Positions 26,417 to 34,783 are shown, numbered from the stretch's first letter. The stretch is 64,000 nt of DNA from AC-32 sp963746155 (GCA_963746155.1 CAVVAB010000012.1:744001-808000), one strand, 5' to 3'. Notes: generated from the letters alone by a model not told the origin. Numbers and translations are program-made.

Positions 26417-27103
26417 ATCACGTCCGCCGCCAACCCCCGGTTGCGGCTCGTGCGCAAGCTCCAGGACCGTCGCTGGCGCGACAAGCTCGGGCTCTTCGCG
26501 GTCGAGGGCGAGGATCTCGTCGAGGCGGGGCTGGCCGCTGGCCTCGAGGCCCAGGAGCTCTTCGTCGCGGGCGAGAACGTCTCGGCCGAGGCCCTCGGGT
26601 CGGTGTCGAGCTTGCAGCACGCGCCTCGGCGGGTCGCGGTGTTCCGGCGCGACGACCTTCCCCGCCTCGACCCCGGTGCAGCGCCGCGCGTGGGGGTGGC
26701 TCTCTGGCGGGTTGGCGACCCCGGCAATCTCGGGACGATCATGCGCGCCGCCGACGGGCTCGGGCCTGCCTTCGTGGCGCTGTCGTCCGGCTGCGCCGAT
26801 CCGACCGGGCCGAAGGCGCTGCGCGGCTCGATGGGCGCCGTGTTCCGGGTCCCGGTGGGGCCGTTCGAGGAGGCTCCGGGGAGACGCGTCGCGCTCGTTG
26901 CACACGGGGGCGAGCTGCTGCGAGAGGTCGACCTGGGCGGGTCGGTGACGTTCGTTCTGGGCGCCGAACGCGAGGGCCTGCCGGAGTCGGTGCTGGCCGC
27001 CTGCGACGCGCGCGCGACGATCGCGCTCGAGCCCGGCGCCGAGTCGCTGAACGTCGGAGTCGCCGCCGCGATCGCGCTCTACGAGCGCCGGGCGCGTGGC
27101 TAG
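26414..27103 (+). CDS. SpoU/TrmH-type RNA ribose methyltransferase
   Basis: A 229-residue SPOUT enzyme that 2'-O-methylates rRNA or tRNA. An N-terminal substrate-binding part (M-I-T-S-A-A-N-P-R-L-R-L-V-R-K-L) resembles that of 23S rRNA methyltransferases (RlmB/TsnR-like). The knotted domain has motif 1 G-D-P-G-N-L-G-T-I-M-R-A-A-D, motif 2 F-V-L-G-A-E-R-E-G-L-P and motif 3 S-L-N-V-G-V-A-A-A-I-A-L-Y-E. It commonly sits next to rplT and pheST in bacteria, as here. The exact target nucleotide is not predictable from sequence. Confidence 0.92.
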   Translation: MITSAANPRLRLVRKLQDRRWRDKLGLFAVEGEDLVEAGLAAGLEAQELFVAGENVSAEALGSVSSLQHAPRRVAVFRRDDLPRLDPGAAPRVGVALWRVGDPGNLGTIMRAADGLGPAFVALSSGCADPTGPKALRGSMGAVFRVPVGPFEEAPGRRVALVAHGGELLREVDLGGSVTFVLGAEREGLPESVLAACDARATIALEPGAESLNVGVAAAIALYERRARG

Positions 27104-27115
27104 GCTGCGGGCGCG

Positions 27116-27535
27116 ATGGCGCGGATCTCGGGCATCTGGACGTCGCCGGGCCGCAAGAGCGGCGTCTCCGTCGGCCACGACCGCCGCAAGGCGATCGCCG
27201 GCGAGGGGCTCGAGGGCTGCGCCCATGCGAACCCGCCGAAGCGCGAGGTGCTGTTCGTCTCGAGCGAGCACCTCGAGTCCGTCGAGGTCGATCCCGGCGC
27301 GATTCGCGAGAACCTGACCGTCGAGGGCGACGACGTGCAGGCGTGGCCGATCGGCCAGCGCGTGCGCGTGGGCGACGAGGCGGTCTTCGAGATCACGATG
27401 GTCTGCGACCCGTGCCGGCGGATGGACGACCTGCGTCCCGGGCTGCGGGCCGAGCTCGACGGCAAGCGCGGGATGCTCGCGCGGATCGTCGAGTCGGGCG
27501 AGGTCGCCCTGGGCGACGAGATCGAGCTCCTCTAG
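27116..27535 (+). CDS. MOSC-domain protein
   Basis: A 139-residue stand-alone MOSC (molybdenum cofactor sulfurase C-terminal) domain. It has V-L-F-V-S-S-E-H-L and G-A-I-R-E-N-L-T-V-E-G, then the conserved Cys region M-V-C-D-P-C-R-R-M-D, and K-R-G-M-L-A-R-I-V-E-S-G near the end. Such proteins are thought to carry sulfur or bind molybdopterin; enzymes of this size (YiiM-like) act on N-hydroxylated compounds. TAGGCT at 27101 ends ten bases before the ATG. No other molybdenum genes are nearby. Confidence 0.88.
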   Translation: MARISGIWTSPGRKSGVSVGHDRRKAIAGEGLEGCAHANPPKREVLFVSSEHLESVEVDPGAIRENLTVEGDDVQAWPIGQRVRVGDEAVFEITMVCDPCRRMDDLRPGLRAELDGKRGMLARIVESGEVALGDEIELL

Positions 27536-27579
27536 CGGCGCTCAGCGAGAAGCGGCGCACGGGGCTCCAAACGACACGA

Positions 27580-27596
27580 CCGGGGTCTGACCCCGG
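27580..27596. repeat. GC palindrome CCGGGGTC-T-GACCCCGG
   Basis: A perfect eight-pair palindrome around one T, lying between two converging genes. It may be a bidirectional terminator without a T tract, or one of the short dispersed palindromes of this type seen in many high-GC genomes. A related one is at 37901. Confidence 0.4.
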
Positions 27597-27611
27597 CCGT
27601 GGCTCGAATTG

Positions 27612-28325
27612 TCACCGCGGACGGCGAGCGACCCAGACCGTGTCCTCGCCGCCGGCGTACGGGCGCTTGTCGAACCAGCCGTAGCAGCCGAGCACCTGGA
27701 AGCCGGCCTGCTCGAGCAGCGCGCGCCACTCCTCCGGCGAGAGCCAGGCGAGCGTGAACGTGGTCGCGCCGCTGTCGCCGCGCACCGAGAGCGTCAGCGT
27801 GCGCGCCTCCTCGTCCCAGTCCGCGCGCTCGAAGATGCCCGGCTCGCGCTCGAGCCAGCGGGCGTGTGTGCTCTCGATGTCGTCGGCCGCGGGCGCGAAG
27901 ACGTCGAAGACGAGCCGCCCGCCCGGAACGAGCAGCTCGCGCGCGGCGCGGAGGGCGCGCAGCCTCTCCTCGTCGGTGAGCAGGTGGAGGTACGAGCGGA
28001 ACGGGCAGGTGACCAGGCGCACGCGCTCCTCGACCGGCGGCTCCGCGAGGTCGCCGAGGCGCAGGTCGAGCAGGTCGGACACGCCGGCCAGCTCGGCCCG
28101 TTCGCGGCAGACGTCGAGCATCCCCGGCGAGGAGTCGACGCCGATCACGCGGACTCCCGCCGCGGCCGTCGGGACGGCGATGCGGCCGGTTCCGACGGCG
28201 AGCTCGACGATCGGGCCCTCCGCGCGCCCCGCTTCCGCAACGTAGAACGAGACGTCCTCGGTGACGCTCACGCTCCACGGGTCGTAGAGCCCGGCGATCG
28301 CGTCGTACGCGCTCGGGGCGGTCAC
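27612..28325 (-). CDS. SAM-dependent methyltransferase, copy A of a tandem pair
   Basis: A 237-residue class I methyltransferase: Y-D-A-I-A-G-L-Y-D-P-W at the start, motif I I-V-E-L-A-V-G-T-G-R-I-A-V-P, V-I-G-V-D-S-S-P-G-M-L for motif II, and V-P-G-G-R-L-V-F-D-V-F-A-P. It ends C-Y-G-W-F-D-K-R-P-Y-A-G-G-E-D-T-V-W-V-A-R. The neighbour upstream on the same strand is clearly its paralogue, and its stop overlaps this GTG (GTGA). The frame is intact. Small-molecule substrate unknown. Confidence 0.85.
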   Translation of the reverse strand: MTAPSAYDAIAGLYDPWSVSVTEDVSFYVAEAGRAEGPIVELAVGTGRIAVPTAAAGVRVIGVDSSPGMLDVCRERAELAGVSDLLDLRLGDLAEPPVEERVRLVTCPFRSYLHLLTDEERLRALRAARELLVPGGRLVFDVFAPAADDIESTHARWLEREPGIFERADWDEEARTLTLSVRGDSGATTFTLAWLSPEEWRALLEQAGFQVLGCYGWFDKRPYAGGEDTVWVARRPR

Positions 28326-29012
28326 GCGGGCTTGCGCGCGACCCACACCATCTCCTCGCTCTGCTCGTCGAACGGGCGGCGGTCGAACCAGCCGTACAGC
28401 GCCTCGGCCTCGAGGCCGGCCACGTCGATCAGGCCTTCCCACTCGGAGCGCGTCGTCCACCAGAGCGAGGTCGATCCGGTCTCGAGCGTGATGTCGATCC
28501 GGTTGTCGGCCGGGAAGTGGTCGACCCGGTTGCGGATGCCGACGTGCTCCTCCCACTTGCCGTCCATCTGCGCGGCGATGTGCGGGTTGAACACGAAGAC
28601 GTTCCAGGCGAAGCGGCCGCCGGGCCGAAGCGCGGCTGCGACCCGCTCGAACAGCAGGCGCCGGTCGCGCCAGGTAGGCAGATGCATGATCCCGCGGAAC
28701 GGGCAGTAGACGAGCGCCGCGGGCTCGTCGAGCGAGAGGTCGCGCATGTCGCCCTCGCGCAGAACGAGCTCGACACCGGCCGCCGCCGCCCGCTCGCGGG
28801 CCTGGGCGAGCATCGCGGGCGAGCTGTCGATCCCGAGCACCGGCCGTCCCGTGGCCTCGCGCGACCGGGATCGCCACGCGCCCGTTCCCGATCGCGAGCT
28901 CGACGAGCGGCCCGTCGGCCTCGCGCGCGAGCGCGACGTAGAAGTCGACGTCCTCGGTCATGTGCGAGGCCCAGTCGTCGTAGATGGGCGCAAAGGCGTC
29001 GAATTCGGCCAC
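28322..29012 (-). CDS. SAM-dependent methyltransferase, copy B of a tandem pair, one frameshift
   Basis: About 229 residues after removing one extra base near 28858. It has F-A-P-I-Y-D-D-W, T-E-D-V-D-F-Y-V-A-L, motif I L-V-E-L-A-I-G-N-G-R-V-A-I-P-V-A, L-G-I-D-S-S-P-A-M-L-A, L-R-P-G-G-R-F-A-W-N-V-F, and the same C-terminal Y-G-W-F-D-R-R-P-F block as copy A. The two copies probably arose by tandem duplication. Its reverse-strand TACCAT (29026-29021) overlaps the forward -10 of pheS, so the two units share a divergent promoter. Confidence 0.82.
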
Positions 29013-29020
29013 GGAGGGCG

Positions 29021-29030
29021 ATGGTACAGT
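29021..29030. promoter_or_regulatory. Overlapping divergent -10 elements (pheS and methyltransferase)
   Basis: Forward TACAGT (29025-29030) ends seven bases before the pheS ATG. Reverse TACCAT (29026-29021) ends nine bases before the methyltransferase GTG at 29012. They share two bases, so the two promoters should compete for polymerase. Confidence 0.5.
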
Positions 29031-29036
29031 CGCCCG

Positions 29037-30032
29037 ATGGACTGGGAGGCGCTGGAAACCGAGGCACAGAGCGCGATCGAGGGCGCTTCGACGCCCGCCG
29101 AGCTGGAGTCCGCGCGCGTCGGCTACCTCGGGCGGAAGTCCGACCTCGCTCAGGCGCTGCGAGCCGTCCGCGACCGCGAGACGGGGATGCTGCTGAACGG
29201 CATCCGCGACCGGCTCGAGAGCGCGGTCGCCGAGCGGCAGGCGCGGCTCGAGCGGGCCGAGCTCGACCGCGCGCTCACCGAGGACCTCGTCGACGTCACG
29301 CTGCCGGGCGACGAGCTCCCGGTCGGCCATCTGCACCCGATCACGCAGACGCGCCGCGAGATCGAGGACGCGTTCCTCGGCCTCGGCTACGAGGTGCGCG
29401 ACGACCGCGAGGTCGTGACGACCGAGTACAACTTCGACAAGCTCGCCTTCGACCCGTGGCACCCGGCGCGCTCGCCGCGCGCGACGTTCTTCTTCGACGA
29501 GAACCGGCTGCTCCGAACCGAGACGTCGCCGTCGCAGATCGAGGCGCTCGAGGAGCGCGAGCCGCCGATCTACATGGTCTCGCTCGGCCGCTGCTACCGG
29601 CGCGACTCGATCGACGCGACCCACTATCCGATCTTCCACCAGTTCGAGGGGCTCGCCGTCGACCGCGGCCTGACGCTCGCCGACCTGAAGGGGACGCTCC
29701 TGCACGTGATGCGCGCGATCTTCGGGCCGGACCGGCGGGTCCGGTTTCGCACGCACTACTTCCCGTTCACCGAGCCCTCGATGGAGCCTGACGTCTCCTG
29801 CGGGATCTGCGGTGGAGACGGCTGCCGCACGTGTCGCTACTCGGGCTGGCTCGAGATGGGCGGCTCGGGGATGGTCGACCCGCGCGTGTTCGAGAACGTC
29901 GGCGTCGACCCGGAGGAGTGGTCCGGGTTCGCGTTCGGCTGCGGGATCGAGCGAGTGGCGCAGCTGAAGTACGACTTTCCCGACATCCGGCCGCTCTGGG
30001 AGGGGGACCTCCGGGTCCTGACGCAGTTTTGA
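29037..30032 (+). CDS. pheS: Phenylalanyl-tRNA synthetase alpha subunit
   Basis: A 331-residue class IIc synthetase subunit. An N-terminal coiled-coil region (D-W-E-A-L-E-T-E-A-Q, V-G-Y-L-G-R-K-S-D-L) is followed by the catalytic core: H-P-I-T-Q-T-R-R-E-I, Y-N-F-D-K-L, C-Y-R-R-D-S-I-D-A-T-H for motif 2, F-H-Q-F-E-G-L, and G-C-G-I-E-R motif 3. An insert with two Cys pairs (C-G-I-C, C-R-T-C) looks zinc-binding and is not universal in PheS. The catalytic subunit works as an alpha2beta2 complex with PheT. Its start is leaderless. Confidence 0.96.
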   Translation: MDWEALETEAQSAIEGASTPAELESARVGYLGRKSDLAQALRAVRDRETGMLLNGIRDRLESAVAERQARLERAELDRALTEDLVDVTLPGDELPVGHLHPITQTRREIEDAFLGLGYEVRDDREVVTTEYNFDKLAFDPWHPARSPRATFFFDENRLLRTETSPSQIEALEEREPPIYMVSLGRCYRRDSIDATHYPIFHQFEGLAVDRGLTLADLKGTLLHVMRAIFGPDRRVRFRTHYFPFTEPSMEPDVSCGICGGDGCRTCRYSGWLEMGGSGMVDPRVFENVGVDPEEWSGFAFGCGIERVAQLKYDFPDIRPLWEGDLRVLTQF

Positions 30033-32314
30033 GAGTCCCGGTCTCGTGGCTCCGGGAGTACGTCCCGGTCGAGATGCCGCTCGACGAGCTCGCGACGCGG
30101 CTCTCGATCTCGAGCGCCGAGGTCGAGGGCGTCGAGCGCCGCGGGGTCGCCGACGAGGACGGCAACCTCGGCCTGTTCCGCGTGGGCAGGGTCCTCGAGG
30201 CCGCGAAGCATCCGAACGCCGACCGGTTGCAGCTCTGCGTGGTCGACGTGGGGGAGGGCGAGCCGAGACGGATCGTCTGCGGCGCCTGGAACTTCGGCGC
30301 GGGGGCCACGGTCGCTGTTGCGCTTCCGGGCGCGGTGCTGCCGAACGGCCTTCAGCTCGAGCAGCGCAAGGTGCGCGGCGAGCTCTCGGACGGGATGATC
30401 CTCGCCGAGGACGAGGTCGACCTCGGCACCGACCACGCGGGGATCATGGTGCTGGCCGAGACGGAGCCGGGGACTCCGCTCGTCGATGTCCTGCCTCTCG
30501 TCGACGACGTGCTCCTCGTCGAGTCGACCGGCAACCGGCCCGACCTGCTCTCGGTCTACGGCGTCGCGCGCGAGGTGGCTGCCCTCTACGACCTCGAGCT
30601 CGCCCCGATGCCCGGGAGCGAGCCGGAGACGGAGGTTCCCGGCGAGCCCGTCGACGTCGCGATCGACGATCTCGACGGCTGCCCGCGGTACGTCGGCCGC
30701 CTCTTCCGCCAGGTCTCGATCGGGCCCTCGCCGCTGTGGCTGAAGGCCCGCCTGCTCGGCGCGGGCATGCGTCCGATCTCGAACGTCGTCGACGTCACCA
30801 ACTACGTGATGCTCGCGCTCGGGAACCCGCTCCACGCCTTCGACTTCGACAAGCTCGCGGGCGGTCGGATCGTCGTCCGCCGAGCCGAGCCAGGCGAGGA
30901 GCTTCGCACGCTCGACGGCGTCGACCGGAAGCTGGAGCCGACCGACCTGATGATCGCCGACGCCGAGCGCTCGGTTGCGCTGGCGGGGATCATGGGCGGC
31001 GAGGAGTCGGAGATCGGCGAGGGGACGACCGACGTCCTGCTCGAGGCGGCGAACTTCGAGCCGACCGGGACGTTCCGCACATCGGAGCGGCTCCGGTTGC
31101 GCACCGAGGGCCTGAACCGCTGGGAAAAAGGCGTCGACCCGTACCTGGCGGAACCTGCCGCGAAGCTCGCGACCAGGCTGATCGTCGAGCTCTCGGGTGC
31201 CCGCTGGGCGGGTCACGCGGACGTCCACAGCGAGCTGCCGAGCCGGCCGGCCGTCGGCTACCGGCCCGAGCGCGCGGACGAGGTGATCGGCCTCGCGACC
31301 CCGGCAGCGGAGCAGGCGGCGATCCTCGGGCGGCTCGGCTTCGAGCCGCGCGGCGACGATGTGATCGTTCCGACCTGGCGGGCCCGCGACGTCACGCGCG
31401 AGATCGACGTCGTCGAGGAGATCGCGCGCTTCCGCCTGGACGAGGTGCCGTTCACGCTCCCGCGGCGGCGGGAGATGTTCGGCGCCCTGACCCCGCTGCA
31501 GAGGCTACGCCGCAGGGTCGAGGAGACGCTGGTCGGCCTCGGGCTCGTCGAGACCTATACGTCGTCTCTGCGGGAGGACGACCCCGATCCGCAGGCGCTG
31601 CGCCTGCCCGAGCCGATCTCGCTCGAGCTCGCGGTCCTGCGCACGCGCCTCCTGCCCAGCCTCGTGAAGGCTGCGGAGCACAACCTCGAGCTCGGAGCGC
31701 GCGGGATCGCGCTGTTCGAGATCGCGCGCGTCTACCTGCCGGCTGACGGTCTCCCGGACGAGCGGCGCCACGTGGCCGGGATCGTCGAGGGCGGCTGGAG
31801 CCGCGCGAAGGGCGTCGTCGAGGCGCTCTACGCGTCGCTCAAGGCCGAGCCGCGCTTCGAGCAGGCCACCGACGACCTGTTGCACCCGCGAAAGGCCGCG
31901 ACTGTCGGCGCGGGGATACTCGGCGAGCTCCACCCGCAGCTGCTCGACGGCAGCTGGGGCGTCTTCGAGGTCGACCTCGAGGAGCTGCTCGCGGCGGCGC
32001 CGGAGCAGGTCAAGTTCCAGGACGTGGTCAGCTTCCCGCCGGTCCGCGAGGACCTCGCGTTCGTCGTCCCGGAAGAGGTTTCGGCCGGCGAGCTCGTGGA
32101 CGTCGCGACGGAGACGGCCGGCGCCGAGCTGCGCGAGATGCGGCCGTTCGACGTCTACCGCGGCGAGCAGGTCGGCGAGGGCCGCAAGTCGGTCGCGTTC
32201 GCCGTCACGTTCCAGTCGGCCGAGCGGACGCTGACCGACGAGGACGCGGCCGGCCTGCGCGAGCGGATCGTGACGGCGCTCGGCGAGCGCTTCGGCGCAG
32301 AGTTGCGTTCCTAG
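30029..32314 (+). CDS. pheT: Phenylalanyl-tRNA synthetase beta subunit
   Basis: About 761 residues: N-terminal R-V-P-V-S-W-L-R-E-Y, a tRNA-binding EMAP-like domain (V-L-E-A-A-K-H-P-N-A-D-R-L-Q-L-C, I-V-C-G-A), B3/B4 editing domain, B5 helix-turn-helix, core repeat, and the C-terminal FDX-ACB anticodon domain (F-P-P-V-R-E-D-L-A-F-V-V). It edits mischarged Tyr-tRNA and binds tRNA. The start is TTG overlapping the pheS stop (TTGA), so translation is coupled. The end overlaps the convergent cNMP-binding gene by four bases. Confidence 0.96.
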   Translation: MRVPVSWLREYVPVEMPLDELATRLSISSAEVEGVERRGVADEDGNLGLFRVGRVLEAAKHPNADRLQLCVVDVGEGEPRRIVCGAWNFGAGATVAVALPGAVLPNGLQLEQRKVRGELSDGMILAEDEVDLGTDHAGIMVLAETEPGTPLVDVLPLVDDVLLVESTGNRPDLLSVYGVAREVAALYDLELAPMPGSEPETEVPGEPVDVAIDDLDGCPRYVGRLFRQVSIGPSPLWLKARLLGAGMRPISNVVDVTNYVMLALGNPLHAFDFDKLAGGRIVVRRAEPGEELRTLDGVDRKLEPTDLMIADAERSVALAGIMGGEESEIGEGTTDVLLEAANFEPTGTFRTSERLRLRTEGLNRWEKGVDPYLAEPAAKLATRLIVELSGARWAGHADVHSELPSRPAVGYRPERADEVIGLATPAAEQAAILGRLGFEPRGDDVIVPTWRARDVTREIDVVEEIARFRLDEVPFTLPRRREMFGALTPLQRLRRRVEETLVGLGLVETYTSSLREDDPDPQALRLPEPISLELAVLRTRLLPSLVKAAEHNLELGARGIALFEIARVYLPADGLPDERRHVAGIVEGGWSRAKGVVEALYASLKAEPRFEQATDDLLHPRKAATVGAGILGELHPQLLDGSWGVFEVDLEELLAAAPEQVKFQDVVSFPPVREDLAFVVPEEVSAGELVDVATETAGAELREMRPFDVYRGEQVGEGRKSVAFAVTFQSAERTLTDEDAAGLRERIVTALGERFGAELRS

Positions 32315-32724
32315 AGCGTTTCGGGCGCGAGCCGCTCGGCGAGTTGGACGAGCACCTTGCGCTGGATCTCGGGCTGGTCGTCCAGCAGCCGCTTGAACGA
32401 GGTCGCGGTGACCACGAGCGTCCGCACCGGCGTCGTCGCCGTCACCGTCGCGGTGCGCGGCGAGTCCGAGACGAGCGCGATCTCGCCGAAGAAGTCACCG
32501 GCGCCGAGCCGGTTGATCGTGGCGCCGTCCTTCGTCACCTCGGCCTCGCCCTCTAGGAGCACGAAGAACTCGCGGCCGCGCGAGCCCTGACGCGTCATCT
32601 CCTTGCCCTCGCGGAGGTCGATCTCGTCCGCGATCCGGGCGATCTCCTCGAGCTCGCGCTTCGAGCAGGCGGCGAAGAGCGGCGCCCGCTTGATCATCTC
32701 GACCTTCTCGTTTCGGCGCAGCAC
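32311..32724 (-). CDS. Stand-alone cyclic-nucleotide-binding domain protein
   Basis: A 137-residue Crp-like sensor domain without a DNA-binding helix-turn-helix. It has P-L-F-A-A-C-S-K-R-E-L, R-E-F-F-V-L-L-E-G-E-A, and the phosphate-binding cassette G-D-F-F-G-E-I-A-L-V-S-D-S-P-R-T-A-T-V, in which Gly, Glu and Arg contact the nucleotide. It may sense cAMP or c-di-GMP and act through a protein partner. Start: GTG seven bases after a reverse-strand TAGACT (32736-32731). A decayed class III cyclase gene lies at 60158. Confidence 0.85.
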   Translation of the reverse strand: MLRRNEKVEMIKRAPLFAACSKRELEEIARIADEIDLREGKEMTRQGSRGREFFVLLEGEAEVTKDGATINRLGAGDFFGEIALVSDSPRTATVTATTPVRTLVVTATSFKRLLDDQPEIQRKVLVQLAERLAPETL

Positions 32725-32822
32725 GGCGTGAGTCTAAGCCCCTGCGCTGCGCGGGGGAAATCCGGTTGGGCGCCTCGCGTCGTATTGCTACTCTGCTGCC
32801 GCTGAACAAGGGGGAATCGACC

Positions 32823-33515
32823 GTGCAGAAGAGCCGTCTCGCAATCGTCGTCGCTTTGCTGGCGCTGGCCACCGTTCTCGTGGCCGGATCGGCGAGGCCT
32901 GCCACCAAGGCCACCGCGCTGACCGGCACCGTCGGGCCCGCGTTCAGCATCTCGCTCAAGGACGCGAACGGGAAGCCCGTCAACCAGCTCGATCCCGGCG
33001 ACTACACGATCACGGTCACGGACAACTCGGACGACCACGACTTCCACCTGACCGGGCCTGGAGGAGTCGACAGGGCAACGAACCTCGACAACACCAACCC
33101 TGGCCAGTCAGAGAAGTTCGTCTGGGAAGTGACCCTCGTGAACGGCGTCTACAAGTACAAGTGCGACGCCCACCCCTCGCAGATGAAAGGCAGCTTCCGG
33201 GCCGGGCCCGCACCGCCTCCGCCGCCGAAGCTGACCGCGAAGGTGGGGCCGGGCAAGACGATCACGCTCAAGAAGGGCGGATCTGCAGTCAAGTCGCTCG
33301 TCGCCGGCACCTACAAGGTCGTCGTCAAGGATGCGACGAAGAAGGACAACTTCCACCTCGTCGGCGCCGGTGTGAACAAGAAGACGGCCGTCCGCGGCCT
33401 GACCAGCGTCACCTGGACGGTCAGGTTCAAGGTCGGCAAGGGCTCCTACCGCTCGGACGCCTCGAAGAAGCTGAAGCGGGCGTTCAAGGTCGTCGCCCCG
33501 CCGGCGACGCCGTAG
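32823..33515 (+). CDS. Exported tandem cupredoxin; second domain degenerate
   Basis: About 230 residues with a signal peptide (M-Q-K-S-R then a hydrophobic core to about residue 22). The first plastocyanin-like domain has the His in D-H-D-F-H-L-T-G and the loop Y-K-C-D-A-H-P-S-Q-M, giving the Cys-His-Met copper set. After a Pro-rich linker (P-P-P-P-P-K) a second copy repeats K-D-N-F-H-L-V-G-A-G but reads Y-R-S-D-A-S-K-K-L, so Cys and the second His are lost. The first domain should bind copper and carry electrons outside the membrane; the second may be structural. Start fixed by AAGGGGGAA upstream of GTG. Confidence 0.85.
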   Translation: MQKSRLAIVVALLALATVLVAGSARPATKATALTGTVGPAFSISLKDANGKPVNQLDPGDYTITVTDNSDDHDFHLTGPGGVDRATNLDNTNPGQSEKFVWEVTLVNGVYKYKCDAHPSQMKGSFRAGPAPPPPPKLTAKVGPGKTITLKKGGSAVKSLVAGTYKVVVKDATKKDNFHLVGAGVNKKTAVRGLTSVTWTVRFKVGKGSYRSDASKKLKRAFKVVAPPATP

Positions 33516-33518
33516 CGG

Positions 33519-33797
33519 TCAGTCGTCCGAGAGGAACGAGAACAGGCCGCTGCTGCGCCTGCTCTCGCGGTGGCTCAGCACCGCCTTCATCGTCGCCCTG
33601 ATCCCTCCGGCGAGGACGAAGCCCGTGCCGAACGCGGCCGCCGCCGCGACCGGCAGCTTGCCGCGGAGCTTCTTGTTGATGTCGGTTGCATCGTCGATCC
33701 CCGCACGGAGGTCGTCGACCGCGACCGCGAGGCGCTCGCGCTCGGTCTCGATCTCGTGGCGAACCTGCTCCGTCGTGCGGCCGTTGTCAGCTGGCAT
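33519..33797 (-). CDS. DUF3618 family membrane protein
   Basis: A 92-residue protein with the family start: T-T-E-Q-V-R-H-E-I-E-T-E-R-E-R-L-A-V-A-V-D-D-L-R, a coiled helix, then a hydrophobic segment (L-P-V-A-A-A-A-A-F-G-T-G-F-V-L-A-G-G-I) and a basic tail. DUF3618 genes in actinobacteria regularly follow a holin-III-like gene, as here, with an 11-bp overlap. The function is unknown. An envelope or cell-shape role is guessed from its consistent neighbours. Confidence 0.8.
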   Translation of the reverse strand: MPADNGRTTEQVRHEIETERERLAVAVDDLRAGIDDATDINKKLRGKLPVAAAAAFGTGFVLAGGIRATMKAVLSHRESRRSSGLFSFLSDD

Positions 33798-34305
33798 CCG
33801 TCTTTACGACCTCCTCGACCTTTGCCGCCCCTGGATGGGAATCGCCCTTCAGGGCTTCCGTCGTCAGCTTCGCCTCGCGGATCGCCTGCTCCGGCATAGG
33901 CGGCGCGCCCTTCGTGATCGCGCGCTTCGCGAGCAGGCCCAGGATGACAACCGCCAGCAGCAGCACGCCCGTGACGATCAGGAGCGAGGCCCAGACGGGC
34001 AGCTGCGTCGCGATTCCGGCGGCGGCCGCGGCCAGCCCGAAGCCGATCAGGTAGAGCAGGAGCAGCGCCGCGATCGCGGCCATGATCAGGCCCTTCGCGA
34101 TCAGCGAGACCTTGCGGTTGATCTCGAGCTGTGCCAGCTCGATCTCGAGCCGGACGAGCGCGCTCAGGTGGTCTGCGAAGTTCTTGGCGGCCGTGCCGAG
34201 ACCCGGTTGCCCGTTCTTCAGCGCGTGCTCCGCTCCGGCGAGGGGCGTCGGCGGTGGCGTCACGCGCTGACCGGTGGAGTCGACGTCGTGCGGGTGCTCA
34301 GTCAT
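33787..34305 (-). CDS. Holin-superfamily-III-like membrane protein
   Basis: A 172-residue protein: a soluble N-terminus with L-V-R-L-E-I-E-L-A-Q-L-E-I-N-R-K, two transmembrane helices (about residues 73-96 and 103-125), and a helical C-terminal tail. The pattern is that of the actinobacterial phage-holin superfamily III (PF07332-like). It is third in a four-gene unit DUF4235, small protein, this gene, DUF3618. A second family member lies at 15452. Confidence 0.78.
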   Translation of the reverse strand: MTEHPHDVDSTGQRVTPPPTPLAGAEHALKNGQPGLGTAAKNFADHLSALVRLEIELAQLEINRKVSLIAKGLIMAAIAALLLLYLIGFGLAAAAAGIATQLPVWASLLIVTGVLLLAVVILGLLAKRAITKGAPPMPEQAIREAKLTTEALKGDSHPGAAKVEEVVKTDAS

Positions 34306-34597
34306 CGTCTGTGGTCGCGTCGATCAGTCTCGCCAGCAGCATGCCTGCCACGAGCGCTCCGGCCACGATCGCGATCGGCGCCGAGCTCCCGCTCTTTCCT
34401 CGGCCCTTCCGGCCGGCCTTCGCGCGGCGGATCCGGGCGGAGATCGCGCTCGGCTTCAGCTTGCGCAGGAAGTTGGCACTTGCGTCGAGCTCCTCGGCCA
34501 CGACGTCGCCCACCCCGTCTTGCCGGGCCTTCGCGCGCCGGGCGAGGTCCTCCAGGCTCTCGGCTCCGCGCTCGACGATGACGTCGCCATCCGTCAT
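34298..34597 (-). CDS. Small membrane protein in the DUF4235-holin-DUF3618 unit
   Basis: A 99-residue protein: acidic N-terminus, helical middle with R-R-A-K-A-R-Q and R-I-R-R-A-K-A-G-R-K-G-R-G-K, then one hydrophobic helix (P-I-A-I-V-A-G-A-L-V-A-G-M-L-L-A-R-L-I) near the C-terminus. I know no family. The ATG overlaps the stop of the upstream DUF4235 gene (ATGA), and its own stop overlaps the holin-like start by eight bases, so the four genes should be translated from one mRNA. Confidence 0.65.
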   Translation of the reverse strand: MTDGDVIVERGAESLEDLARRAKARQDGVGDVVAEELDASANFLRKLKPSAISARIRRAKAGRKGRGKSGSSAPIAIVAGALVAGMLLARLIDATTDDD

Positions 34598-34761
34598 TTC
34601 TGCTTCTTCTTCGGCGGTGGTTCGCCGGTGGACAGCCGCCAGATCCTGTCGGCTGCGCGCTTGGCCGCCACGGCCGCTGCTGCGCTGACGACTGCCGTGA
34701 GGATCTTCCAGAGCAGCATCTTCAGCGCTCCGGCCTGGGTTTCGGGCGATGTCGTAGCCAA
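34594..34761 (-). CDS. DUF4235 family small protein
   Basis: A 55-residue protein: T-T-S-P-E-T-Q-A-G then M-L-L-W-K-I-L-T-A-V-V-S-A-A-A-A-V-A-A-K, D-R-I-W-R-L-S-T-G-E-P-P-P-K-K-K. The hydrophobic helix followed by W-R-X-X-T-G-X-X-P-P is the DUF4235 signature. The first gene of the four-gene unit. The TTG at 34761 is placed like a leaderless start behind a reverse-strand TAACCC. A shorter form from the ATG at codon 15 is possible. Its promoter overlaps that of argR on the other strand. Confidence 0.68.
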   Translation of the reverse strand: MATTSPETQAGALKMLLWKILTAVVSAAAAVAAKRAADRIWRLSTGEPPPKKKQK

Positions 34762-34771
34762 ACCTGCGGGT

Positions 34772-34777
34772 TACTCT
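34772..34777 (+). promoter_or_regulatory. -10 element (TACTCT) for argR, overlapping a divergent promoter
   Basis: TACTCT ends seven bases before the argR ATG at 34784. The reverse strand carries TAACCC (34773-34768) seven bases before the DUF4235 TTG, so the two promoters overlap. Confidence 0.5.
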
Positions 34778-34783
34778 AGCTCG

